Shown here: positions 32,043-39,963 of the stretch, piece after piece
How positions within the stretch are numbered: the stretch's first letter is position 1
How the letters are laid out: each line of letters opens with the position of its first letter
Origin: Bacteroidota bacterium
GTDB taxonomy: Bacteria > Bacteroidota > Bacteroidia > Chitinophagales > Chitinophagaceae
Length of the DNA: 42,341 nt
Direction: 5' to 3'
NCBI GenBank assembly: GCA_963169885.1
Contig: CAUJFR010000039.1
Span: 1 to 42,341 of the forward strand
The notes under the pieces: generated by a model
What the model saw: only the letters and a program-made list of their open reading frames with translations
The model's database searches: none
What the model was told of the DNA's origin: nothing
Made by a program: the position numbers and the translations under genes

Positions 32043-34598
32043 ATGAAAAAACCATTCCTGCTTTTTACCGTTGTCTTTGTTTTTGTTTTGAATTCGCTCA
32101 GTCAGGGCCTGGAGAGTTTTTCCAGCATGCCTGTTACTACCAGTTCATCTTATTTAAGCCGAAACTGGACTGGGGACGGTGGTATTACCTGGACGGCGAC
32201 TGATACCAGGGCGGATCAGACTATTACCGGTCTTGCGGCTGGAATCAGAAACAGCAGCATTACATCCGGTAACATTACGTCGGGTATAGGCAATCTGTCA
32301 TTTAAGTATAAGTATCTCTTTACTGGCATTAACGCATCGCTTACCATTCGTGTTAATGGCACAGTGGTTGGAACTGTTTCTGTACCCACCACACAGACCA
32401 CAGCCACAACAGCCACAATAAATAATATTAATGTCAGCGGAACCTTTATCCTGGCGATTGAACAAACAGTAACCGGACAGCGGGTCGCAATTGATGATCT
32501 CAGCTGGACCGGCTTTGGGGTTTCTTGCTCATCCCCTGTTACTCAAGCCAGTAATGTTACTTTCAGTGGGACATCGGCCAGTGGGTTTTCGCTTAACTGG
32601 ACATCCGGAAGTGGAACGAATTCACTGGTCGTAATTAAGCAGGGGGGGGGCGTTACAGGAGTCCCAACAAGTGGCAATGCCTATACCGCAAATTCCATAT
32701 TTGGATCAGGTCAGACTATTGCCACGGGTGAGTATGTGGTGTATAACAGTACGGGAAATTCCGTTTCGGTAACAGGACTTACTGCTGGTACCACTTATCA
32801 TATCTCGGTATTTACTTTTAACAGTGCAGATAACTGTTATACAACTGCAGCTCCCGCAATAAATAACAATACCACCAGTTGCCAGCAACCTACTGTACAA
32901 GTTGGTGTTATAACCCCTGGTGCATCCAGTACTTCAGCCAGTATTAGCTGGTCTGGCGGAAACGGGGGCGCTTCACTTGTAAAAATAAACACATCAAATA
33001 GTTTTATTAATCCGGTAGATGGCATCCAATATCCGGCAACCACTTCTTATGGCGGCGGTGAGCAAACAATTTATGCAGGAGTCGGGTCATCTGTAACCGT
33101 CACAGGTCTCACTGCCAGTACCTCGTATTTTGTAACGGTGTACACTTATAATGCCTGTGCAGGGGCCCCAGATTATTTAATAACCGGTACCACTGTTTCA
33201 AATTTTACAACCACAGCTGGTGGCGGTGAACCGGCCGGTTATTATTCTGCCGCTACCGGACTTACTTGTTCCTTTCTTAAAACAGCACTCTCTTCGATTA
33301 TTACAACAGGGATGACGCCAAAAACCTATGGTAATCTCTGGACTGAATACCTGGTATCTGATATTAAACCCAGAGAAGTAGGTGCTGGATCTGCGAATGT
33401 AATCTGGGATATTTACAGTGACAATCCATCGGGTACGGATCCTTATAATTTTATACCAGGTACTGTAGCTAGTGGTGGGCAACAGGATAATGGCGGAGCA
33501 GCGGCCACAGAAGGCGTATTATATAACAGGGAACACAGTGTGCCTCAAAGCTGGTTTGGAGCCAGTGCGGCATCTGGTTCTATCGGACCGGAAAGCGACT
33601 ATTTCCATATTTTCCCAACTGATAAAGTGGTGAATGCAGCCCGAAGTAATTATATATATGGGGTGGTAAATGCGCCAACTTTTACTAGTCTGAACGGTGG
33701 AAAACTGGGAGCTAATACGGCAACCGGACTAACGGGGGCCACTGCCTTTGAACCAATTGATAGCTTTAAAGGAGATGTTGCCCGGGCTTTTTTCTATTTT
33801 GTAACCCGTTACCAGAGTAATATGTCAGCATGGGAAGCTTTGTCAACTGAAGGAAATCTGGCATTTGATGGTACAACCTGGCCATCGGTGGAACTCCCTT
33901 ACCTGCAAATGATGATAAACTGGCATAACCTGGATCCGGTGAGCCAGAAAGAGATTAACCGAAATAATACAGGCTACCTGTTCCAGGGGAATCGGAACCC
34001 CTTTGTAGATCATCCCGAATATGTTAACCAGGTGTGGGTGGCTGGTTGTGGAATTATTTTACCTGTAAAACTTATTCAGTTTACTGGTTTATATTCTTTA
34101 AATAAAGTTGTACTGAACTGGGATATTGAAACCCCCGAAGGGTTTGACCGTTTTGAAGTGGAAAGAAGTACGGATGGCGGCCGCACATTCCATAAAGCAG
34201 GAACGGTTGAATGGATGAACGGAAAATTCCAGTATTTATTCCGTGATGAAGACCAAACACTAAAAGGAGATGTATTTTATCGCCTTAAATTAATTGATCA
34301 GAATAATACCTTCACTTATACTAAGGTAATACGGGTAGTGGTTCCTGCTGATGAACTGATGGTTGAAATCTATCCCAATCCTGCCGCTGGCAATCTGACA
34401 TTGAACTTAAAGAAACCGCTTTCCGCTGCAGCAACTTTATTACTATCAGATTATACTGGCCGGACAATCAAATCGATGCTCGTTTCAGCAGGTCAGCAGC
34501 GCTTAACAGTACCATTAGACAATGTGGCTCCAGGCACTTATCTGATTCAGCTCCATACAGCCAACTCAACCATGTATGCCAAATTCATCCGGCAATAG
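32043..34598 (+). CDS. Secreted endonuclease I family nuclease with FN3 domains and T9SS sorting domain
   Basis: This 851-residue extracellular nuclease has a signal peptide (MKKPFLLFTVVFVFVLNSLSQ), a beta-sandwich of about 140 residues (WTGDGGITWTATDTRADQ, FILAIEQTVTGQRVAIDDLSW), and two fibronectin III-like domains (about 165-280 and 283-395). An endonuclease I domain (about 400-690) has YNREHSVPQSWFG with candidate catalytic H498, followed by GPESDYFHIFPTDKVVNAARSN. The C-terminus has a beta linker (RFEVERSTDGGRTFHKAG) and type A sorting domain (VEIYPNPAAGNLTLNL, TYLIQLHTANSTMYAKFI). EndA-type enzymes cut DNA without sequence preference, so nutrient or biofilm DNA degradation is likely. 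Eight consecutive G lie at 32642-32649. Confidence 0.92.
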   Translation: MKKPFLLFTVVFVFVLNSLSQGLESFSSMPVTTSSSYLSRNWTGDGGITWTATDTRADQTITGLAAGIRNSSITSGNITSGIGNLSFKYKYLFTGINASLTIRVNGTVVGTVSVPTTQTTATTATINNINVSGTFILAIEQTVTGQRVAIDDLSWTGFGVSCSSPVTQASNVTFSGTSASGFSLNWTSGSGTNSLVVIKQGGGVTGVPTSGNAYTANSIFGSGQTIATGEYVVYNSTGNSVSVTGLTAGTTYHISVFTFNSADNCYTTAAPAINNNTTSCQQPTVQVGVITPGASSTSASISWSGGNGGASLVKINTSNSFINPVDGIQYPATTSYGGGEQTIYAGVGSSVTVTGLTASTSYFVTVYTYNACAGAPDYLITGTTVSNFTTTAGGGEPAGYYSAATGLTCSFLKTALSSIITTGMTPKTYGNLWTEYLVSDIKPREVGAGSANVIWDIYSDNPSGTDPYNFIPGTVASGGQQDNGGAAATEGVLYNREHSVPQSWFGASAASGSIGPESDYFHIFPTDKVVNAARSNYIYGVVNAPTFTSLNGGKLGANTATGLTGATAFEPIDSFKGDVARAFFYFVTRYQSNMSAWEALSTEGNLAFDGTTWPSVELPYLQMMINWHNLDPVSQKEINRNNTGYLFQGNRNPFVDHPEYVNQVWVAGCGIILPVKLIQFTGLYSLNKVVLNWDIETPEGFDRFEVERSTDGGRTFHKAGTVEWMNGKFQYLFRDEDQTLKGDVFYRLKLIDQNNTFTYTKVIRVVVPADELMVEIYPNPAAGNLTLNLKKPLSAAATLLLSDYTGRTIKSMLVSAGQQRLTVPLDNVAPGTYLIQLHTANSTMYAKFIRQ

Positions 34599-34623
34599 GT
34601 AATGGCATTTTTCAAATAAAACC

Positions 34624-34653
34624 GGGTCGCCTTTCTTACGGCGACCCTTTTTT
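34624..34653 (+). terminator. Terminator after the endonuclease gene
   Basis: GGGTCGCC (34624-34631), loop TTTCTTAC, GGCGACCC (34640-34647), followed by six T. A perfect 8-bp stem 25 nt after the stop. Confidence 0.92.
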
Positions 34654-34665
34654 ATATATTCGGGT

Positions 34666-35514
34666 ATGGTTAAGTTGGTTATTGTTTTCTTAGTCTTTAT
34701 GCTGAACGCGTGTGGCCATGTCAGGAAAATGCCATTTCATAAGGGTAACGGGTTGACGGGTACCCGCTTTTACGAAATGGCTGCCGCCATGAATTGGGCA
34801 TCCCGGGATTCCCTGGTGATACGGGAGGCCCTCGCGGGAAATCTGCCTTCCTTTCTCCGGCATTTTGTGGCGGTCCGGGTTTCAGTGAAAGACAGCATGA
34901 CCGGAAAATTAATGAAGGCCGTTTTTTATGTGGCACCGGACTACCTGAGTATCGGCACCCAGAAGGATTGGGCGAGGGTTTGTATTACACCCTATGCGGC
35001 CCAACAGATAGCAGACAGCCTGCAATGTTTCCTGCCCACCCGGAAAATGGTGGATGATATTTACCAGGCGGCAACAGTGAAACTCAGACCCGTCCCCCTC
35101 TTTGCTTACCGGGATAGTACCCCGTCCATGTGGCAGCATCACCTGATTATCGAAGGTCAGCGAAAAGGTAAAAAGGGACTGATTGCCGGTATCAAAAAAG
35201 ATGTCGTGATTTCCGGAAAGATCAGCCGGGACAAAAAACCGGACCGGGTAGCTATTTATGGCTGGCATCAACCGGGAGGACGTGTTATACAACCTTTATA
35301 TACCGGTCATATATACTGGTGGGTGGATTACAGCCAGGGAATCCGGCTGGTTTACCGCCGGATCAAGGTGGACGGGAAATGGATGGATTATACCGAGGTT
35401 TTTAGAAATCCCCGGCTTAGGGGCTTGTTGTGTGATGAAAAGGACTGTGATTTTTTGCGGTACCCAGTACATCCAAATTCTGAAAGGACAAGAGGAACAG
35501 ACTTATTATTTTAA
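34666..35514 (+). CDS. Putative lipoprotein of a conserved family of unknown function
   Basis: This 282-residue protein has a lipoprotein signal with lipobox LNAC-G (C16 of MVKLVIVFLVFMLNACG). The mature protein has a hydrolase-like feel without a recognised catalytic motif: DYLSIGTQKDWARVCITPYAAQQIADSL, FLPTRKMVDDIYQAATVKLRPVPL, HHLIIEGQRKGKKGLIAGIKKDVVIS, and a histidine/tryptophan-rich block (RVAIYGWHQPGGRVIQPLYTGHIYWWVDYSQGIRLVYR). I recall similar proteins in several phyla, but no named function. Conserved His and Trp in the last block could form an active site. A near-match -7 box (TATATTCG, 34655-34662) lies 3 nt before the ATG. Confidence 0.7.
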   Translation: MVKLVIVFLVFMLNACGHVRKMPFHKGNGLTGTRFYEMAAAMNWASRDSLVIREALAGNLPSFLRHFVAVRVSVKDSMTGKLMKAVFYVAPDYLSIGTQKDWARVCITPYAAQQIADSLQCFLPTRKMVDDIYQAATVKLRPVPLFAYRDSTPSMWQHHLIIEGQRKGKKGLIAGIKKDVVISGKISRDKKPDRVAIYGWHQPGGRVIQPLYTGHIYWWVDYSQGIRLVYRRIKVDGKWMDYTEVFRNPRLRGLLCDEKDCDFLRYPVHPNSERTRGTDLLF

Positions 35515-35537
35515 TTAACAGAATAAACGCCGATGTT

Positions 35538-35545
35538 TACCTTTG
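35538..35545 (+). promoter_or_regulatory. -7 box (TACCTTTG) of the porin gene
   Basis: An exact TAnnTTTG match that ends 10 nt before the proposed TTG start at 35556, and 24 nt after the preceding stop. Confidence 0.7.
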
Positions 35546-35555
35546 CAGCGCTATT

Positions 35556-37616
35556 TTGCATCGTTTTTTCATCTTTTATCAAATCAGTTTTACTCTGAGA
35601 AGCAACTATATATACCTGTCTTTTTTTTTACTGCTTTTTATTTCCCAGGCCTTGCTGGCACAGGAGCCTGCTATGCAATTGGGAAACCGGCTTAAAAACC
35701 TGGGTAGCAGTTTCTCCGGTGGCAGTGGAAATGACAGCCTGAAACACCGGGATAATTCAGAGGATTCCATCACGATCAGTTTCCGGTATATGGATTCTAC
35801 CCGGCAGTACAAACTCGATTCCTCGGTCGGTGATTTTACCCGTCGCTTTCCGCTTCCGGGAACCTCGATCAACCTGGGGAATACCGGCCTGGCCACCCGT
35901 TCATTGCTTTTTTCCCCGGAATTAAATGCTGGTTTTGATCCGGGTTTTCACGCCTTTGATGTATATAAATGGAAACTGAGCGAAGTTCGTTTTTTTAATA
36001 CCACCCGTCCCTATTCAGAACTGAATTATATGCTTGGCAGCCGGGTGGAACAGATGATCAGCCTGATTCATACCCAGAATATCAAGCCCAACTGGAATTT
36101 TCTGTTTCAGTACCGGCTGATCAATTCTCCCGGGTCTTTCCAGAACCAGAACAGCAATCATAATAATTACCTGCTGAGTTCAAAGTATCAATCGAAAAAT
36201 CTGCGGTACAATAATTATTTCGTTTTGCTTTCCAATAAACTTCAGGCTTATGAAAACGGAGGCATTATTGATACCACGGATATTCTGAACGATCCGGACT
36301 TTAAGGAACGTTATAATATCAATACAAGAATCGGGGGTAAAAAGGTTTTTTCCACCAACTTTTTTGGTAATAAAATCAATACAGGAAATAAGTACAGCGA
36401 AACCACCCTGCTGTTCCGTCAACAGTATGATTTTGGAAAAAAGGATTCCCTGGTCACCGATTCCACTATTATCCCATTGTTCTTTCCACGACTGCGTTTT
36501 GAACATACCCTCCAGTTTGATCGTAACAGTTATACTTTTCAGGATAATGCAGGGGATTCACTTTATTACCGGGCGTACTATGATACTGCACTCAGAGATG
36601 CCAATGATACAGCCCTGTTTTCGGATAAATGGAAATTGCTGAACAATGATTTTTCCATTTACCAGTTTCCGGATGCCAAAAATCTGCATCAGTTTATTAA
36701 ACTGGGATTACTGGTACAGACAATCACCGGCACTTTGTCTTCGGGTAAACTGAATTTTTTTAATACGGCGGGACATGCGGAATACCGGAATAAATCAAAA
36801 AACCAGCGTTGGGATATCCAGGCCAATGGTCGATTGTTTTTCACCGGGTATAATTCCGGGGATTATGAGGCGCATATCCGTCTGCAGAGCCTGCTGAGCA
36901 AAAAAGCCGGGTCGTTGGAACTCGGATTTGAAAACACGAGCCGTACCCCCTCGTTTATGTTTGATTCCCGAAGTAGTTTTTACCTGATGAAATCAGTGGT
37001 AAACCTGAAAAAGGAAAACAATACTCATCTTTTTGCCTCTTATTTTCTGCCCTCATTTAAAATGAAACTGACCGGCCATTATTTCCTGGTCACGAATTAT
37101 ACCTACCTGGATAATTATTTTGAAGTGAACCAGGAAAGCAGCCTCTTTAACCTGCTTCAGATAGCAGTAGAGAAAACGATCCGGATCGGCAACCACTGGA
37201 ACTGGCATGCCGAACTGTATTTTCAGCAACGGGTAGGCGAGGCCCCGGTCAATGTACCGGCCTTATATACCCGTAACCGGATCGGGTATGAGGGTAGTTT
37301 AGGGTTTAAAAATCTGGATATTGCTTTTGGCACGGAGATCAGGTACCGGGCTGCCTATAAAGCGGATCATTATTCACCGGTAATGGGTCGTTTTTTCTAC
37401 CAGGATACCACGGTCATCCGGAATCCATTGCCCGATATTGCGGCCTATGTGCATTTCAGAATCCGGCCCTTTACCGCTTTTGTCCGGATGGAAAACCTCA
37501 ATACCGCCCGGAATTTCAACGGATTCGGTTTTACCCGTAACAACCTGGTAGCTCCCTTTTACGCCCTGCCGGGTCTGCAGTTCAGACTGGGGGTATTCTG
37601 GCGCTTTGTTAATTGA
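35556..37616 (+). CDS. Putative outer-membrane porin (Porin_10 family)
   Basis: This 686-residue protein is predicted to form an outer-membrane beta barrel for solute passage. A signal peptide region (YIYLSFFLLLFISQALLAQE) is followed by about 120 polar residues, then many amphipathic strands (SEVRFFNTTRPYSELNYMLGS, WNFLFQYRLINSPGSF, NLRYNNYFVLLSNKLQ, RFEHTLQFDRNSYTFQD) and a C-terminal strand ending LPGLQFRLGVFWRF, with a terminal aromatic residue as expected of barrel proteins. Family assignment (Porin_10) is by pattern. No ATG lies before the signal peptide; TTG 35556, 10 nt after an exact -7 box, is the best start. Substrate unknown. Confidence 0.82.
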   Translation: MHRFFIFYQISFTLRSNYIYLSFFLLLFISQALLAQEPAMQLGNRLKNLGSSFSGGSGNDSLKHRDNSEDSITISFRYMDSTRQYKLDSSVGDFTRRFPLPGTSINLGNTGLATRSLLFSPELNAGFDPGFHAFDVYKWKLSEVRFFNTTRPYSELNYMLGSRVEQMISLIHTQNIKPNWNFLFQYRLINSPGSFQNQNSNHNNYLLSSKYQSKNLRYNNYFVLLSNKLQAYENGGIIDTTDILNDPDFKERYNINTRIGGKKVFSTNFFGNKINTGNKYSETTLLFRQQYDFGKKDSLVTDSTIIPLFFPRLRFEHTLQFDRNSYTFQDNAGDSLYYRAYYDTALRDANDTALFSDKWKLLNNDFSIYQFPDAKNLHQFIKLGLLVQTITGTLSSGKLNFFNTAGHAEYRNKSKNQRWDIQANGRLFFTGYNSGDYEAHIRLQSLLSKKAGSLELGFENTSRTPSFMFDSRSSFYLMKSVVNLKKENNTHLFASYFLPSFKMKLTGHYFLVTNYTYLDNYFEVNQESSLFNLLQIAVEKTIRIGNHWNWHAELYFQQRVGEAPVNVPALYTRNRIGYEGSLGFKNLDIAFGTEIRYRAAYKADHYSPVMGRFFYQDTTVIRNPLPDIAAYVHFRIRPFTAFVRMENLNTARNFNGFGFTRNNLVAPFYALPGLQFRLGVFWRFVN

Positions 37617-37670
37617 TTCTCAAATCAATGCCCCTGATAAAACTCAGTTAGTATTCTTCAATTTTGCGAG

Positions 37671-37678
37671 TATCTTTG
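37671..37678 (+). promoter_or_regulatory. -7 box (TATCTTTG) heading the metal-handling locus
   Basis: An exact TAnnTTTG match, 7 nt before ATG 37686. It is the only clear box found at the head of the 37.7-42.3 kb locus. Confidence 0.7.
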
Positions 37679-37685
37679 CATTGAC

Positions 37686-38078
37686 ATGAAGAAACTGGTC
37701 CTGACCATATCTTTTTTATGCTATCTCACCGTAACCTGTGGGGTAGTGGTCAACCTGCATTATTGCATGGACCGGCTGGCTTCTGTCCATTTTTTCGGGG
37801 ATGAATCAGACCAGTGTGGTCAGTGCGGGATGTTGTTACATGAAAGCAATACCTGCTGTCACGATGAAGTGAAAGTCTTTAAACTGGAACAGGATCAGAA
37901 TAAAGTCAGTACTACGGATAATACACCTGTTTTTACCACTGAACTGGCAATTGAACCTTCCCCTTTTCTGAATGCTCCGTTTGAATCGGAGTTGGGACAG
38001 GTGAACGCCTTTATAAATCCCCCGCCACTACTATCCGAACAGGATACCTACCTGCAGATTAATGTCTTCCGGATCTGA
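37686..38078 (+). CDS. HYC_CC_PP family protein (copy 1)
   Basis: This 130-residue protein has an N-terminal signal or anchor (MKKLVLTISFLCYLTVTCGVVV) and a cysteine/histidine block: LHYCMDR, QCGQCGM, then NTCCHDE, with a proline-rich tail (INPPPLLSEQ) ending NVFRI. The HYC, CC and PP landmarks define the family, usually found near heavy-metal-associated domain genes in Bacteroidota. Role unknown; the Cys and His residues are suited to binding soft metals such as copper, by inference. It resembles the second copy at 40809 in all three motifs and in the terminal VFRI. First gene of the locus. Confidence 0.85.
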   Translation: MKKLVLTISFLCYLTVTCGVVVNLHYCMDRLASVHFFGDESDQCGQCGMLLHESNTCCHDEVKVFKLEQDQNKVSTTDNTPVFTTELAIEPSPFLNAPFESELGQVNAFINPPPLLSEQDTYLQINVFRI

Positions 38079-38172
38079 TACGCTGATTATTTTATAGCGA
38101 CTGGCAACAGCCGGTCAACCTTTGTGTCTTATGGCACGATATTATTTATTCATTAATTAATAAAAATTTATT

Positions 38173-38832
38173 ATGAAAACGATTCGCTTATTTTCATTGA
38201 CTGCCGTTATGGTAGCCATTACTTCGCTGGGTTTTGCCCAGACTAAAACAGAATCATTCCAGGTTTCCGGTAATTGCGGTATGTGCAAGACCCGTATTGA
38301 GAAAGCGGCTAAAGAGGCCGGTGCGTCCGATGCCAAATGGGATGCGGCTACACAACAACTGACCATCACTTATACCAGTTCCACCACCAATGCCGCTAAG
38401 ATCCAGGAAAAGATAGCCGCAGTTGGACATGATAATGCAGGTTTTAAAGCCACCATGGATGTTTACAATAAACTTCCCGGTTGCTGCAAGTATGACAAGG
38501 CGGCCGCTGCGGATAAAATGGATTGCTGTAAAGATGGCAAATGTGCTAATGCCGGCAATTGTGATAAACCCTGCTGTAAAAAAGAGGGCGACATGAAAAT
38601 GGATTGTTGCAAAGATGGCAAATGTGCCAATGCCGGCAATTGTGATAAACCTTGTTGTAAAAAAGAAGGCGCCGCTAATATGGATTGCTGTAAAGAGGGC
38701 AAATGTAATAAAGAAGGACATGCCGGTAAAGATTGCTGCAAGAAAGAAGGGGCTGCCAAAATGGATTGTTGCAAGGATGGCAAATGCAGCAAAGAAGGAC
38801 ATGATGGTAAAGACTGCTGTAAAAAATCCTGA
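38173..38832 (+). CDS. Secreted HMA-domain protein with four cysteine-rich repeats
   Basis: This 219-residue periplasmic or secreted protein has a signal peptide (1-23, TSLGFAQ). An HMA domain (about 28-92) has CxxC at C35/C38 (SGNCGMCKTRIEK). An extension ends in NKLPGCCKY (C104, C105). Four tandem units of 27 residues start at M116, M143, M170 and M197; the first reads MDCCKDGKC then NCDKPCCKKEG. The protein has 26 cysteines, 22 of them in the repeats, plus many lysines, so it looks like a metallothionein-like store attached to a chaperone domain. The metal is probably copper or another soft metal, by inference. The HMA part is a close homologue of the N-terminus of the receptor at 41280. 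Confidence 0.88.
   Translation: MKTIRLFSLTAVMVAITSLGFAQTKTESFQVSGNCGMCKTRIEKAAKEAGASDAKWDAATQQLTITYTSSTTNAAKIQEKIAAVGHDNAGFKATMDVYNKLPGCCKYDKAAAADKMDCCKDGKCANAGNCDKPCCKKEGDMKMDCCKDGKCANAGNCDKPCCKKEGAANMDCCKEGKCNKEGHAGKDCCKKEGAAKMDCCKDGKCSKEGHDGKDCCKKS
38518..38829 (+). repeat. 81-bp coding tandem repeats, 4 units
   Basis: The units start at 38518, 38599, 38680 and 38761, each 81 bp (27 codons) with the last shortened by 12 bp. Units 1 and 2 share the longer cysteine pattern (CANAGNCDKPCC), units 3 and 4 a variant (NKEGH or SKEGH, then GKDCC). Copy number is likely to vary between strains by unequal recombination. Confidence 0.9.
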
Positions 38833-38851
38833 TTAAGCAAAAAAAATAAAC

Positions 38852-39397
38852 GTGAAGAAAACAGGGTTGTTAATAGTATTGATATTACAGGTGCTGCTGA
38901 TGCAGGCTCAGTTCAGCAAGGCGAACCTGCAGGCTACCGGTCTGACCTGCGCCCTGTGCAGTAATGCCATTAATAAAGCACTGAAGCAACTTCCTTTTGT
39001 GGAATCGGTGAAAGCGGATATTAAGAACTCCTCTTTCAGTATTGTATTCCACCAGGGCGTGGAAGTAAAACCGGATGCGATCAGGGATGCGGTGGAGGGA
39101 GCCGGTTTTTTTGTAGGGGGGTTACAGGTAACCGGTTCATTTAAGAACCTCAATACCGGTCCGGATGGGATTATTAAAATAGGAATGAACTGGTTCCGTT
39201 TTCTGAAGGAATCCAACCGGGTATTGAATGGTGAAGTAACTTTTACCCTGCAGGATAAATCATTCCTGACTGCCAAAGCGTTTAAAAAGATCAGCAGTTC
39301 GGTAAAGATCCCCAGCTTGTCAACCGGTAAAGCAGAAGCGGACCAGGTGAAAGCAGGGGTGAAAAAAGGAGAGCGGATCTATCACGTGACCATTTGA
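38852..39397 (+). CDS. Secreted HMA-domain protein (second)
   Basis: This 181-residue protein has a signal peptide (MKKTGLLIVLILQVLLMQAQ) and an HMA domain with CxxC at C33/C36 (GLTCALCSNAINKAL), followed by a beta-rich region (VTGSFKNLNTGPDGIIKIGMN) ending with KGERIYHVTI. The C-terminal part may be a ligand-binding or partner domain; I do not recognise it. The start is GTG 38852, 19 nt after the preceding stop. A strong terminator follows. Likely a periplasmic metal chaperone or sensor component, by inference from context. Confidence 0.8.
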   Translation: MKKTGLLIVLILQVLLMQAQFSKANLQATGLTCALCSNAINKALKQLPFVESVKADIKNSSFSIVFHQGVEVKPDAIRDAVEGAGFFVGGLQVTGSFKNLNTGPDGIIKIGMNWFRFLKESNRVLNGEVTFTLQDKSFLTAKAFKKISSSVKIPSLSTGKAEADQVKAGVKKGERIYHVTI

Positions 39398-39409
39398 TCA
39401 ACGTATATT

Positions 39410-39446
39410 GTTTCTCTCCCCTTTATAACGGGAGAGAAACTTTTTT
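39410..39446 (+). terminator. Strong terminator inside the metal locus
   Basis: GTTTCTCTCCC (39410-39420), 9-nt loop, GGGAGAGAAAC (39430-39440), then six T. A perfect 11-bp stem. It splits the locus: HYC1, Cys-rich HMA and HMA2 upstream; TlpA, OMP, HYC2 and receptor downstream. It could act as a partial attenuator. Confidence 0.93.
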
Positions 39447-39458
39447 AATGAGTTCTAT

Positions 39459-39950
39459 ATGTTTTCATTGAAACAAATCACCGGTCTTATCCTTCTTATA
39501 TGTATGGGTACACTGGTGCAGGCGCAAATCAAACAAGGGTATAAAGCCCCTGAAGTGGCATTGCCGACCGCCAACGGAGATACGATCCGGCTTTCATCCT
39601 TGAAAGGGAAAGTGGTGTTGCTCGACTTCTGGGCTTCCTGGTGTGGTCCCTGCCGGATTTCCAATAAGGGATTGGTAAAACTATATCCGAAGTATAAGGA
39701 TAAAGGCTTTGAAATTCTTGCGGTATCATTGGATGAAGATGTTGACGACTGGCAAAAAGCCGTAAAAAAAGATAAGGGCAGTTGGCTCCAGGTAATCGAT
39801 AAAGGGGGATGGGAATCAGGTACGGTGAACCAGTGGCGTATCGTTGCCATACCAACGTCTTATCTGATCAATAAGGACGGAGTCCTGGTAGCCATGGACC
39901 TGGAAGGGAAGAACCTCGAAAAAGCATTGAATGAATTGTTGGGTGACTGA
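39459..39950 (+). CDS. TlpA-like periplasmic thioredoxin
   Basis: This 163-residue protein has a signal peptide (LILLICMGTLVQAQ) and a TlpA/ResA-type thioredoxin fold: APEVALPTANGDTIRLSSLKGKVVLLDFWASWCGPCR with redox pair C62/C65 and cis-proline P132 in VAIPTSYLINKDG. These proteins reduce disulfides in the periplasm, often for cytochrome or copper-site maturation. Here a natural partner is the set of Cys-rich and CxxC proteins in the same locus, whose cysteines must be reduced to bind metal; that is an inference from position. It lies 13 nt upstream of the next gene. Confidence 0.92.
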   Translation: MFSLKQITGLILLICMGTLVQAQIKQGYKAPEVALPTANGDTIRLSSLKGKVVLLDFWASWCGPCRISNKGLVKLYPKYKDKGFEILAVSLDEDVDDWQKAVKKDKGSWLQVIDKGGWESGTVNQWRIVAIPTSYLINKDGVLVAMDLEGKNLEKALNELLGD

Positions 39951-39963
39951 TTAATTATTCCAA

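Noticed and set aside
38254-38802. Long minus-strand frames opposite the Cys-rich repeat gene
   Set aside because: They arise because the sense repeats lack stops in the reverse frames; the sense gene has a signal peptide and HMA domain.
38518-38829. CRISPR-like array
   Set aside because: The 81-bp units are contiguous, coding and without spacers.
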